64,000 bases of DNA from an uncultured Flavobacteriales bacterium (GCA_937973555.1 CALJKL010000096.1:1-64000); one strand, 5' to 3'; counted from the stretch's first letter, positions 9,629-17,656 are shown. The notes: generated from the sequence alone by a model not told the origin. Program-made: numbers and translations.

Positions 9629-10246
9629 GTGTCTCAAAAGGATGATAAGTCAAATAGCATGTGGGTTATTACTATAACTCGACTTTATACGATTTCATCA
9701 GCCACGATTGTGGTTTTTGCATTGATAATAAAGTTTTCACAAACACTACTATATGCCTCAAAAGGATTATTTCAACACACTAAAGAAAACATTAAGGAAA
9801 AATACGCTATTGACTATAACCTAATCTTAGAAGCCATGTACGAACAATTTCACCTAGATCAAAATTCAATGAATATTCCTAACAATTTGTATAGCACCGC
9901 CTCTCAGGGCATACCTAATAACCCTATCATAGGGAAAGTCATAGTGACTATTCCTGGAGAAAACGGTCAAGCAGACAAAGAGGAAACCATTACGAATCAA
10001 CAATGGCTTTTTGACAAAGAATTTGTAGAAAATTGGAAGGCGCACCATCAAAACGATGCATCGATTTTATTTTCGGCGGGACTTGGTGAAAAATATACAC
10101 AGTACCAAAAACAGTATGTTTTTGAAGAAGCGCCACAGATCCTTCTAGAAATTAAAAAATTCTTAGTAGAAACTTATGATTCTTTAGAAAAGAACTTTAA
10201 ACAAAATGAGCCAGTTACCCCCCGTCTGGCTTTAGTTCCGAACTAA
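9629..10246 (+). CDS. Hypothetical membrane-anchored protein
   Basis: A protein of about 205 residues that I do not recognise. One transmembrane helix lies near the N-terminus (about residues 12-45: WVITITRLYTISS...VVFALIIKF), followed by a mostly polar, charged region with a long helical C-terminus. The longest frame starts at a GTG; an ATG ten codons later (9659) gives a protein that begins directly with the membrane segment and is an equally good start. No signal cleavage site is apparent. It is convergent with the next small membrane protein and shares a hairpin terminator with it. Function unknown. Confidence 0.5.
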   Translation: MSQKDDKSNSMWVITITRLYTISSATIVVFALIIKFSQTLLYASKGLFQHTKENIKEKYAIDYNLILEAMYEQFHLDQNSMNIPNNLYSTASQGIPNNPIIGKVIVTIPGENGQADKEETITNQQWLFDKEFVENWKAHHQNDASILFSAGLGEKYTQYQKQYVFEEAPQILLEIKKFLVETYDSLEKNFKQNEPVTPRLALVPN

Positions 10247-10277
10247 GTCAAATACTAATTTTTAATTTGAATATCCG

Positions 10278-10317
10278 CAAACAAAGAAAGCATAAATGGA
10301 TTCGCTTTCTTTGTTTG
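10278..10317. terminator. Long perfect hairpin between convergent genes
   Basis: Two 14-bp arms (caaacaaagaaagc and its exact reverse complement) separated by 12 bases lie between two convergent genes. There is no strong U-run on either side, so this may be a bidirectional terminator of the weak type or an mRNA-stabilising stem. Confidence 0.5.
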
Positions 10318-10440
10318 GCTTGCGTATTGTATTTCCATTAGAGAAACTTGCAATACTGTGAGTAAGTTTTTTTGTTCGTCTCTCAAATTCTGGCTTGGTT
10401 AGTCACTTGTTTTATTTTATAAAGCCATTTTTATTTTAAT

Positions 10441-10842
10441 TCAAACAATTGGCTCGAGTGGAATTTCAAGCAGTGGCTGTCTTTCTTCTCGATTAATTGC
10501 TCTATTTTCTTTACAACATACATAAATATTTAGCATTGCGGTGATACAAAACACCAAGGTAAAAGGAGCACCTATAATCATCATACCTAGAGCTATTTGT
10601 CCAACTGCGCCCGATTCTCGAAGCAAAGCCATTCCTAGTGTTGTTATTATGCTTGATACAAACATTAAAATGAATCCTTCTCTCGTGTAGTACAAGTACC
10701 TTATTGTGTTGAAAAGAATTCTCTTTAAAAGAAAATCCCTATTAATTGATTGATCTTGCGCATTAAAAGCTTGTTGAACAAGTTGAGCCTCATTATTGGT
10801 CGAAAAAATTGTTTGGTTTGCTTCGAAACATATATCTGTCAT
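10441..10842 (-). CDS. Small two-helix membrane protein, function unknown
   Basis: A 133-residue protein I do not recognise. A polar N-terminus (about 55 residues) precedes two hydrophobic segments, around residues 57-78 (FILMFVSSIITTLGMALL) and 85-110 (ALGMMIIGAPFTLVFCITAML). The C-terminus is acidic and proline-containing. A GAGG sequence about 7-10 bases before the ATG supports the start. The layout resembles small host-directed membrane proteins of intracellular Legionellales, but there is no motif to support such a role. It is divergent from trbC. Confidence 0.5.
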   Translation of the reverse strand: MTDICFEANQTIFSTNNEAQLVQQAFNAQDQSINRDFLLKRILFNTIRYLYYTREGFILMFVSSIITTLGMALLRESGAVGQIALGMMIIGAPFTLVFCITAMLNIYVCCKENRAINREERQPLLEIPLEPIV

Positions 10843-11071
10843 ATTTACTGCCTCTTATTAAAATTAATAAGTAGAATTATAATATAAACACCTTAAATGT
10901 TTTCTTAATTATAATAATTTTTTTCATTATAGAAAATTAAAACCTTGCTTCATATATTTTGAAAATGTTTTTACTCAAAAAAAAATATTTTTTAGTCAAA
11001 TTAAACTGATACGGTAAGCCATATACAGCTTTCTGTGATTCTGATATTCTTAAATAACCGGAAAATGAGTT

Positions 11072-11386
11072 ATGAAAATGATTACTAAATTAAAGTATTT
11101 TTACACACGGTTTTTGGCTTTATTTTTTTTGATGTCTGTTTATACCTATGCTTTTGCAGATGATACTTTGCCTTGGGAGACGCCTTTACAAAAAATATTA
11201 ACTTCTTTAACCGGGCCCGTAGCACGAATTTTAGGCGTAATAGCAATTGTTATTGCAGGCTTCGGAATTGCTTTCGGTGAAGCGGGAAGTGGTGTACGAA
11301 GATTATTTCAAGTTGTTTTAGGTCTCTCTATTGTTTATTCTGCTGCCGCTTTAGTGATGAATTTATTTGGGGTTTCAGGTTCATGA
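11072..11386 (+). CDS. trbC: Conjugal transfer pilin precursor TrbC (VirB2 family)
   Basis: A 104-residue pilin-like protein. A signal peptide (about residues 1-29, ending in YAFAD) is followed by the TrbC signature LPWETPLQKI...LTGPVARI. Two hydrophobic helices follow, around a GFGIAFGEAGSG turn. In IncP-type conjugation systems TrbC is processed, and in some systems cyclised, to form the mating pilus. It is the first gene of trbC-trbD-trbE, the usual order, and its stop overlaps the trbD start (ATGA). Only the start of the operon is present because the sequence changes organism inside trbE. Confidence 0.88.
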   Translation: MKMITKLKYFYTRFLALFFLMSVYTYAFADDTLPWETPLQKILTSLTGPVARILGVIAIVIAGFGIAFGEAGSGVRRLFQVVLGLSIVYSAAALVMNLFGVSGS

Positions 11387-11634
11387 ATCAAGCCCAACAA
11401 GTTAAAGTTTTTCATGCGTTAATTGCTCCTATTTTATTAGCTGGTGTCCCCAGAAAATTTGCTATTATTAATAGCACTTTATGCGCCGCTTTAATTTTTG
11501 CAATGCAAAATTTTTATTTGCTGCCTATTTTTTTATTTATTCATCTCGTAGGCATGATTTTCACCAAACGAGATCCTGATTTTTTTTCGATTATTCTTCG
11601 CAGTTTAAGACAGAAAACTTACTACGATGTTTAA
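11383..11634 (+). CDS. trbD: Conjugal transfer protein TrbD (VirB3 family)
   Basis: An 83-residue inner-membrane protein with the VirB3/TrbD layout: a short N-terminus with HALIAPILLAGVPRKFAI, two closely spaced hydrophobic helices, and a C-terminus with the KRDPDFFSIILRSLRQK pattern (family D-P-x-F). VirB3-type proteins work with the VirB4/TrbE ATPase in pilus assembly. It overlaps trbC by 4 bp and trbE by 8 bp, so the three are translationally coupled. Confidence 0.88.
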   Translation: MNQAQQVKVFHALIAPILLAGVPRKFAIINSTLCAALIFAMQNFYLLPIFLFIHLVGMIFTKRDPDFFSIILRSLRQKTYYDV

Positions 11635-13132
11635 GTCTGCTACCTTTTACAAGAATCCAAATTGCTTAGCTGATTTACTTCCTTGGGCAGCTTTAGTTGC
11701 GCCCGGGGTTGTCTTGAATAAAGATGGTTCTTTACAAAGAAGCTGTCGTTTTCGAGGCCCTGACTTAGAATCAGCCAGCAATGAGCAAATGACAGCGGCA
11801 ATGGCTCGCTTGAATAATGTTTTAAAACGCTTGGGTTCCGGCTGGGCAATATATGTAGAAGCACGTCGAGAACCCATGAGCTGCCCGTTACCGATCAATG
11901 AAAGCAACAATAAAATAGCTTTATTAATTGATTTAGAACATCATAAGCGTTTCAGTGAAGAAAGCTTAAACTTTCAATCCGTTTATTATCTGACTTTGCA
12001 ATATTTACCTCCTACTCAATTACAAAATTCTTTATGGGCTAATTTTATTAAAGAAGCAGTTAAGTTAGAGGAAGAAGAAAAAAAATCATTACAACAAAAA
12101 TCAGAAAAAACAGCTCAAAATCAAACTGAAAGTATTGACGAGCAAAGCTCCTATGCACATCCGTTTGCAGAAATTATTGCTCAGTTTATGAAAAATCATC
12201 AAAATTTTGATGCTTACTTCAAAAATAGCTATGGAGACATAAACTTAAATATTGCGTCACAAACAATTATTTTTAATGATAATAAATATGTGTTTTTTCC
12301 AATCAAAAAAAACAAAGAATACGTTGGAGCTTTAGGCTGTAAAATTACTGAAGATCTCACCTATGCAAGTTTTAGATTTTTGGACAAAAACGATAAACTT
12401 GCTGAAGGAATTACCGAAGCATTTATAAAGCATTTTATGAAGATTAATAATCAACAAAAAATGTCATCACCATATTATAACACAGAAAGTACAGGAGATG
12501 ATGACATACTTTTAGAAGGTGAAATAGAAACCGTAACAATACCTCCTCCTTCATATGTAAAAGGTAACTATACTTATAATGGAACAGGTTTTATTTCATA
12601 CGTAAATGTATTTGATAATAATAATAATTTTGGCATGGATGGCGGAGCAATATTTTATAATTATGAAGAATATATTTCCCCCAATTTTATTATGAGTAAT
12701 AGTGATAGATTAAAATATCCTAAATTTACTCAAGTAGTAATAAATATTGCAAACTATGTTGATTCAAATCCAAATGTAATGAAAACCTTAAAACAATATA
12801 CAGGACTCAATGAACAACAAATTCTTGATAAATTAAAATTTGGGAAAGGTCCATTAATAGAGATTAAACCTTTGGATGGTGCTTATGGATATCACAATCC
12901 TACTACAAATACGGTACAAATTAATGAAAAGTATGTAACTATGCTTGAAAATTCATCGTTAACTGATGCCGGTGCTTTAAAATTGTTTTTATCAATTGTT
13001 TTATTACATGAATTTGTACATTATTCAGACGGACTTTTCTTTAATTGGACACAAGAAAATGGTGCAAATTGGAAAATTGCGACTTATGGATTTGTTGTAG
13101 ATCATAACAATGTAAAATTTATTAAAAATTAA
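11627..13132 (+). CDS. Chimeric frame: TrbE N-terminus joined to a flavobacterial zincin-like toxin C-terminus
   Basis: The first ~140 residues are the N-terminus of the conjugation ATPase TrbE/VirB4: LADLLPWAALVAPGVVLNKDG, RFRGPDLESAS, ARLNNVLKRLGSGWAIYVEA, VYYLTLQYLPP. The Walker motifs and the whole ATPase domain of a ~800-residue TrbE are missing. After a Lys/Glu/Gln-rich stretch (about 140-165) the frame becomes a flavobacterial protein with an acidic, Asn-rich style. A putative zinc-peptidase HEFVH motif lies at about 461-465, near the end. The second half resembles C-terminal parts of polymorphic-toxin-like proteins of Chryseobacterium relatives; its own start is missing. I read the continuous frame as an artefact of joining two genomes, not as a real fusion protein. 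Confidence 0.7.
   Translation: MFKSATFYKNPNCLADLLPWAALVAPGVVLNKDGSLQRSCRFRGPDLESASNEQMTAAMARLNNVLKRLGSGWAIYVEARREPMSCPLPINESNNKIALLIDLEHHKRFSEESLNFQSVYYLTLQYLPPTQLQNSLWANFIKEAVKLEEEEKKSLQQKSEKTAQNQTESIDEQSSYAHPFAEIIAQFMKNHQNFDAYFKNSYGDINLNIASQTIIFNDNKYVFFPIKKNKEYVGALGCKITEDLTYASFRFLDKNDKLAEGITEAFIKHFMKINNQQKMSSPYYNTESTGDDDILLEGEIETVTIPPPSYVKGNYTYNGTGFISYVNVFDNNNNFGMDGGAIFYNYEEYISPNFIMSNSDRLKYPKFTQVVINIANYVDSNPNVMKTLKQYTGLNEQQILDKLKFGKGPLIEIKPLDGAYGYHNPTTNTVQINEKYVTMLENSSLTDAGALKLFLSIVLLHEFVHYSDGLFFNWTQENGANWKIATYGFVVDHNNVKFIKN
12040..12170. other. Probable junction of two genomes (assembly chimera)
   Basis: Protein style, gene families and start-signal style change here from gammaproteobacterial to flavobacterial. 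The last clear TrbE motif (YLTLQYLPP) ends near 12015 and clear flavobacterial sequence begins near 12150. Between them is an A-rich, low-complexity stretch that could have supported a false overlap. The exact base cannot be fixed from the sequence alone. Confidence 0.75.
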
Positions 13133-13134
13133 TA

Positions 13135-13659
13135 ATGAAAGTCAAATTATTTAAAATTTTCTTATATATCATTTCAGTTTGTTTCATATTTTACATACTA
13201 TTTCCAATAGGCATGAGATTAGATAATGGCACATCTGATGAAGAAATACTTATTTCAAAGGCCGTCTCTTCAAAAAAAATAAGCTTGTTCTCTTTGAGCC
13301 TCAATAGAGACGTCTTTAATGAAATTAACAATAAGAAAGTAAATTATAAACTTTTAAATGTACGTTTTTTAAGCACCAGAGAACTTTTAAGTCAAAAGAA
13401 TACTAAATTTTATAAGTTAATTGTTCTTGTTAATGGAGACAAAGCAAAAGTTGCTGTGATCTATTTTAAATCTGGCATGGTTTATACCTTTTATTATGTA
13501 AAAGAAAACGGCAACTGGAAAGAGACACATAATGAATGGGGCAGAGCAAAATTAGAACCTTCAAAACCTTATTACATTTATCTGGAAAATATGAGATTGA
13601 CGGATAAGAATTATAAAAACTATAATAAAAATCTTATCCCTCGAGATAGTTTAAAATAG
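13135..13659 (+). CDS. Small membrane-anchored protein, candidate immunity partner
   Basis: A 174-residue protein I do not recognise. An N-terminal hydrophobic helix (about residues 7-25) would anchor it in the inner membrane or act as an uncleaved signal. The remainder is a soluble, Lys/Asn/Tyr-rich domain with alternating strands (KFYKLIVLVNGDKAKVAVIYF) and a WKETHNEWG motif. It begins 2 bp after the stop of the zincin-like toxin gene and is followed directly by a terminator, so it forms a two-gene unit with that gene. By analogy with polymorphic toxin loci it may be the immunity protein; this is inference from position only. Confidence 0.55.
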   Translation: MKVKLFKIFLYIISVCFIFYILFPIGMRLDNGTSDEEILISKAVSSKKISLFSLSLNRDVFNEINNKKVNYKLLNVRFLSTRELLSQKNTKFYKLIVLVNGDKAKVAVIYFKSGMVYTFYYVKENGNWKETHNEWGRAKLEPSKPYYIYLENMRLTDKNYKNYNKNLIPRDSLK

Positions 13660-13662
13660 AAA

Positions 13663-13684
13663 AAGCCTCAATTGAGGCTTTTTT
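13663..13684. terminator. Bidirectional terminator hairpin
   Basis: An 18-base perfect palindrome (aagcctcaattgaggctt) is flanked by A-runs on the left and T-runs on the right, so it can act as an intrinsic terminator for both convergent genes. Confidence 0.85.
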
Positions 13685-13701
13685 GTTTTAATGTATTTTT
13701 A

Positions 13702-14757
13702 TTACTCTACGATAACCTTTTTGGCAGGTTTCTGCTCTGCAGGTTTTGTTTCCACAGGTTTTTTAGTAACAGTAGCAGTACTTGCAGGTTTTGTGTCTGT
13801 AGATTTATTTTCTGCAGGCTTTGTATTGCTTTTAACCACTGGTTTATCCGCCTGAGGTTTAGTAGTAGGTTGCGGTTTTTTAATTTCTGGAGTTGGCGCT
13901 GGGGTTTGTTCTGGCGGTGGCATTACATCCCCTTCTGTAGTGGAAGGAACATTAACGTCCACCGGCTTATAAATAGCATCTAGCTCTTTGATTTTAGACA
14001 TCATTTCCGCAGGGGTCTTTTTACTTACCCATAGGTCAATCTGCATCCCTTGGTCTCTTGCCGATCCACTCTCAGGATCTTGATAATACACCATATCCGT
14101 ATCATCATTAGAGCCATCTTCGTGTTCTACAACTCCTAATTCAAATAAATTTTGGGCAATAATAGCTTTGGCTTCCGCTACCGTTCTTCCCACCAAATTA
14201 GGAATCACCACATTACGAAGCGGCCCTGAACCAATCACCAAATCTAGGGTAGAAAACATAGGGACTTTTGCTCCAGGCTTGATGACATTTCCGTTATACA
14301 ACATTCTAATCACCGCATCTTTTTGGATGTTAGGCTCATAAATAGTATCTCCTACCTTTAATCCCAATAAAGTCAATTTCCTGAATGCCAAATATTTATA
14401 TCGATCTATCACATCCGGAACAGCAACTGGTGCCCAGGTTTTAGGATTTACCTTCAATACGATGGTTCTGCCATCTTTTACTCGGGATCCCGGCAATGGA
14501 GAAATTTTTAGCACCTGGTATGGCCTGAATTTAGGATCAAATTTAAAACTATCTACCTCATATTCTAACCCTTGATCATCAAGAACTTCAATGGCTTGCT
14601 GCACCGTCATGTTCACCACATTTGGCACCGCCGTTTCTTCACCATGATTGGTGTGAAACTCCAGCCAACGAAACGTAAGCCAAACCAAACCTGTAAAAAC
14701 ACATAAAGCCAAAATCAAGTTAACTATAACTTTCCAGTGGAAAAAAGATCGAAGCAT
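13702..14757 (-). CDS. Membrane-anchored PASTA-domain protein
   Basis: A 351-residue bitopic membrane protein. A short cytoplasmic N-terminus and one transmembrane helix (about 10-30) are followed by three PASTA domains (roughly 42-105, 110-178 and 183-246), each beginning with a VPNV/VPDV/IPNL-type motif. A Pro/Lys/Thr-rich tail (265-351) ends the protein. PASTA domains usually bind peptidoglycan fragments and are best known on Ser/Thr kinases and penicillin-binding proteins. Here no kinase or transpeptidase domain is attached. It is divergent from ddl, an arrangement seen in other Flavobacteriia, which supports a cell-wall role. The tail length and composition are typical of a periplasmic linker. 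Confidence 0.88.
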   Translation of the reverse strand: MLRSFFHWKVIVNLILALCVFTGLVWLTFRWLEFHTNHGEETAVPNVVNMTVQQAIEVLDDQGLEYEVDSFKFDPKFRPYQVLKISPLPGSRVKDGRTIVLKVNPKTWAPVAVPDVIDRYKYLAFRKLTLLGLKVGDTIYEPNIQKDAVIRMLYNGNVIKPGAKVPMFSTLDLVIGSGPLRNVVIPNLVGRTVAEAKAIIAQNLFELGVVEHEDGSNDDTDMVYYQDPESGSARDQGMQIDLWVSKKTPAEMMSKIKELDAIYKPVDVNVPSTTEGDVMPPPEQTPAPTPEIKKPQPTTKPQADKPVVKSNTKPAENKSTDTKPASTATVTKKPVETKPAEQKPAKKVIVE

Positions 14758-14829
14758 AAAATTTTATTTATCCTGAATATTAACGCAAAGATATATATAA
14801 AATTATGAATTTTTTAGGTTGAATTTAAT

Positions 14830-14837
14830 TACATTTG
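14830..14837 (+). promoter_or_regulatory. Flavobacterial -7 box upstream of ddl
   Basis: The octamer TACATTTG matches the Bacteroidota -7 consensus TAnnTTTG, 23 bases before the ddl ATG. No convincing -33 TTG at the usual distance is visible. Confidence 0.5.
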
Positions 14838-14860
14838 TGCTTATTAGTTTTTTCAAAAAT

Positions 14861-15844
14861 ATGAGCAAGAAAAATGTAGCCGTAGTAATGGGCGGTTTCT
14901 CTGATGAATACAAAGTTTCTCTAAAAAGCGGGCAACTGATTTTTGATTCTTTAGACCGCGATTTGTACCATGTTTATAAGGTAGTTGTTTTAAAAGAAGG
15001 ATGGTATTTTTTAGATGAAAACGAAGAAAAAACACCCATTAACAAAGGAAATTTTTCTGTAACCCTTAAAAGTGGCGAGGTATTGAAATTTGACGTGTGT
15101 TTCAATATCATCCATGGCACCCCTGGCGAAAATGGTATTTTGCAGGCCTATTGGGATGCAGTGGGACAAAAATATACCGGTTGTAACTTTTACCAAAGCG
15201 CTCTTACCTTCAATAAAAAAGACACTCTTGCAGTGCTTTCGAAATACGGAATTCCTTCGGCAAAAAGCATCTATCTCAGAAAAGGAGAAACCTTTAATGA
15301 TGAAAAAATTGTAGAAGAATTGGGGTTACCCTTATTTGTAAAACCCAACCAAAGTGGCTCCTCATTGGGAATTTCTAAAGTGAAATCCCAATCTGAACTT
15401 GCCGCAGCCATGGATTTTGCCTTCAAAGAAGATGATGAAATTTTAATAGAGTCTTTCCTAGATGGCATGGAAGTTTCTGTAGGCGTTTTAGATTATAAAG
15501 GCGAAACCACTGTTTTGGGCATTACCGAAATTGTTCCGGACAAAGAATTTTTTGATTATGAAGCCAAATACGAGGGAGCTTCGCAGGAAATAACCCCTGC
15601 AAGATTAGATGAAGAAACCCGCATAAAAGTGGAACAAATTGCCAAACATGCGTATGAATCCCTTGGCATGAGTGGTTTCTCTCGTTCAGAATTCATCATC
15701 ATGAACGGTATTCCTTACATGTTAGAGATGAATACTAATCCTGGCTTTTCTCCTGCTTCTATCTTGCCACAACAAGCCAAAATCTATGGCATTTCCATTA
15801 AAGACCTTTGTGGGAATGAAGTGGAAAAAGCACTCTTAAAATAA
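14861..15844 (+). CDS. ddl: D-alanine--D-alanine ligase
   Basis: An ATP-grasp enzyme of 327 residues that makes the D-Ala-D-Ala dipeptide for peptidoglycan. Seen in the sequence: the N-terminal VAVVMGGFSDEYKVSLKSG (family GG-S-E-xxVS), NIIHGTPGENG, the ATP-grasp KPNQSGSSLGISKV loop, and the C-terminal LEMNTNPGFSPAS metal/substrate motif. A TTG 14 codons upstream extends the frame, but the ATG at MSKKNVAVVMGG is the natural start. coaD follows 22 bp later and the PASTA protein is divergent, a conserved flavobacterial cell-wall neighbourhood. Confidence 0.95.
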   Translation: MSKKNVAVVMGGFSDEYKVSLKSGQLIFDSLDRDLYHVYKVVVLKEGWYFLDENEEKTPINKGNFSVTLKSGEVLKFDVCFNIIHGTPGENGILQAYWDAVGQKYTGCNFYQSALTFNKKDTLAVLSKYGIPSAKSIYLRKGETFNDEKIVEELGLPLFVKPNQSGSSLGISKVKSQSELAAAMDFAFKEDDEILIESFLDGMEVSVGVLDYKGETTVLGITEIVPDKEFFDYEAKYEGASQEITPARLDEETRIKVEQIAKHAYESLGMSGFSRSEFIIMNGIPYMLEMNTNPGFSPASILPQQAKIYGISIKDLCGNEVEKALLK

Positions 15845-15866
15845 AAAAACAAAACCTCATCCAAAC

Positions 15867-16325
15867 ATGAAAATCGCTGTATTCCCTGGTTCTTTTGACC
15901 CTATCACTTTAGGACATTTAGATATTATTGAACGTGCTGTGCCTTTGTTTGACAAACTCATCATTGCCATTGGACAAAACTCTCAAAAAAAATATATGTT
16001 TCCGTTAGAAAAACGTATGGAGTTTATCAAAAAAACTGTGGCAGATTTTCCTAATGTAGAAGTAGATTATTTTGAAGGACTTACTGTAGATTATTGTCTA
16101 AAAAAAGACGCTCAGTTTATCCTAAGAGGACTAAGGAATCCAGCGGATTTTGAGTTTGAAAAAGCCATTGCACACACCAATAGAACATTGGCCAAAAAGA
16201 AACTGGAAACGGTATTTTTATTAACCTCTTCCGGAAAATCTTTCATCAGCAGCAGCATTGTACGCGAGATTATTTCCAACAAAGGGGAATATGAACTTTT
16301 GGTACCAGATGCGGTGAGGATCTAA
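15867..16325 (+). CDS. coaD: Phosphopantetheine adenylyltransferase
   Basis: A 152-residue nucleotidyltransferase of normal family length. It transfers AMP from ATP to 4'-phosphopantetheine, the penultimate step of coenzyme A synthesis. The ATP-binding signature GSFDPITLGHLDII (T-x-GH) is at the N-terminus and the ISSSIVREI motif near the C-terminus; RGLRNPADFEFE is also characteristic. It follows ddl closely in the same direction and is probably co-transcribed. Confidence 0.97.
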   Translation: MKIAVFPGSFDPITLGHLDIIERAVPLFDKLIIAIGQNSQKKYMFPLEKRMEFIKKTVADFPNVEVDYFEGLTVDYCLKKDAQFILRGLRNPADFEFEKAIAHTNRTLAKKKLETVFLLTSSGKSFISSSIVREIISNKGEYELLVPDAVRI

Positions 16326-16361
16326 TTTTTTTAACTTTTTTTTACCTTTTAACTTTCACAC

Positions 16362-16994
16362 ATGTTGCCAAATTTTGCTCTAGCCATAGAAATCCTGGGA
16401 ACGATATCCTTTGCGATGTCTGGAAGTTTTGCGGCTATGCAAAAAAGGTTCGATCCTTTTGGCGTCATCATTATTGCCTTCGTCACTTCAGTGGGGGGAG
16501 GAACGGTGAGAGATTTATTGCTAGATGTTCCTGTTTTTTGGATGCATGATTTGCTTTCGGTAAGTTTAATTTTCTTCACAGCCGTTTTCACGATGATTTT
16601 CAAACTCATTGAAAAGAATTTTCAAGTCACCCTTTTCATATTCGATAGTTTGGGATTGGGTCTCTTTACCATCATTGGCGTAGAAAAAGGGCTCAATGCA
16701 GAATTACACCCAATTATAGGGGTGGTATTGGGCACCATTACCGGCTGTTTTGGAGGGATAATCCGGGATATTTTACTGAACAGAATTCCGTTGATTTTCA
16801 GAAAAGAAATTTATGCCACTGCAGCAATTGCAGGGGGTATTCTTTATATTTTATTGAAAAATTACAGTGGTTTTAATGAAGAAGTAAATCAAATCATCAC
16901 TATTCTATTGATTGTAAGCATCAGAACATTGGCCGTAAAATACCACTGGCAGATTCCGAAATTCTATAGCGCACAAGGCGATGGAGAAATGTAG
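16362..16994 (+). CDS. TRIC-type membrane channel / UPF0126 family protein
   Basis: A 210-residue integral membrane protein with about six or seven hydrophobic helices. It shows the internal duplication of the UPF0126 (YadS/YicG) family. Each half carries the glycine-rich signature: VTSVGGGTVRDLLLDVPVFW in the first, and GTITGCFGGIIRDILLNRIP in the second. Bacterial members are related to TRIC cation channels, and some have been linked to glycine uptake; the substrate cannot be told here. It starts 36 bp after coaD in the same direction and ends at a strong terminator. Confidence 0.88.
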   Translation: MLPNFALAIEILGTISFAMSGSFAAMQKRFDPFGVIIIAFVTSVGGGTVRDLLLDVPVFWMHDLLSVSLIFFTAVFTMIFKLIEKNFQVTLFIFDSLGLGLFTIIGVEKGLNAELHPIIGVVLGTITGCFGGIIRDILLNRIPLIFRKEIYATAAIAGGILYILLKNYSGFNEEVNQIITILLIVSIRTLAVKYHWQIPKFYSAQGDGEM

Positions 16995-17002
16995 TTTAAA
17001 AT

Positions 17003-17035
17003 AAAACTCCCGAAAAATAAATTTTCGGGAGTTTT
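17003..17035. terminator. Bidirectional terminator hairpin
   Basis: Two perfect 14-base arms (aaaactcccgaaaa and its complement) with a 5-base loop lie between convergent genes. The outer A and T runs suit termination in both directions. Confidence 0.88.
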
Positions 17036-17044
17036 ATTTATGTA

Positions 17045-17611
17045 TTATTTAATCTTTCCTCTTTGTCTCATATTGGGATTATGCATATGCTTTTGCATGG
17101 AAGGCATTTTCAGTTGGTCTCTTATCATTTTGATTTGATCCGTCATCATGCCAGCAGAATCTAATTTTTTAGCTTCTTCCAAAAGTTTTTGTGCTTCTTG
17201 CTTTCTACCTTTTTGTAAAGCAGCAGCAGCTAGGTTTAGAGTAGCCATGGCTCTATCATGCTTCATATTAAGGCCATATTCCAAAGCTTTTTTCATTAAA
17301 GGTTCTACTTTTGTAGGGTTTTCCTGGGCCTGTGTCAATCCTTGCAGATAATGATAATACCCGTATTGTGAACTATGCAATTGAGATTTATAGTTTTTGA
17401 TATACGTTAGCCATTGCGCCGCCTTTTCAAAATTTTGTTTTCTCATTTGCCAAAAAGACATTAAGATATATTCGTTTTTGAAGAATAAAAGGATGGGACT
17501 GGCAGCAAAGAACACCATTACTATTCCCCAGCCTATTTGTCGGTTCATCATCAGGTAAACTCCTGCAGCAATCATTAAACCGGCTATTAAAAATTTTATG
17601 TATTTGTTCAT
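17045..17611 (-). CDS. TPR-like membrane protein
   Basis: A 188-residue protein with two hydrophobic segments at the N-terminus (about 5-21 and 27-45) followed by a helical region with TPR-like pairs (FEKAAQWLTYIKNY, ALEYGLNMKHDRAMATLNLAAAAL, KGRKQEAQKLLEEAKKL). The C-terminus is Met/His/Asn-rich (MQKHMHNPNMRQRG). The repeats suggest a scaffold for protein contacts on the cytoplasmic or periplasmic face. No enzymatic motif is visible. It is upstream of a terminator and co-directional with folA, 45 bp apart. Specific function unknown. Confidence 0.65.
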   Translation of the reverse strand: MNKYIKFLIAGLMIAAGVYLMMNRQIGWGIVMVFFAASPILLFFKNEYILMSFWQMRKQNFEKAAQWLTYIKNYKSQLHSSQYGYYHYLQGLTQAQENPTKVEPLMKKALEYGLNMKHDRAMATLNLAAAALQKGRKQEAQKLLEEAKKLDSAGMMTDQIKMIRDQLKMPSMQKHMHNPNMRQRGKIK

Positions 17612-17656
17612 TGTTAAAAATTAAGTGGTGCAAAGATAATTGTAAAAATTTGAAAT

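Noticed and set aside
11627..13132. A genuine TrbE-toxin fusion protein or horizontal transfer
   Set aside because: The whole genomic background changes at this point on both sides, not just one gene. TrbE without its ATPase domain would not work. A false join explains all of it more simply.
12187..13132. A real start for the flavobacterial toxin gene at the internal ATG near 12187
   Set aside because: Clear protein-like sequence in the same style (SSYAHPFAEIIAQF) precedes this ATG in frame, so the gene most likely began further upstream in its own genome.
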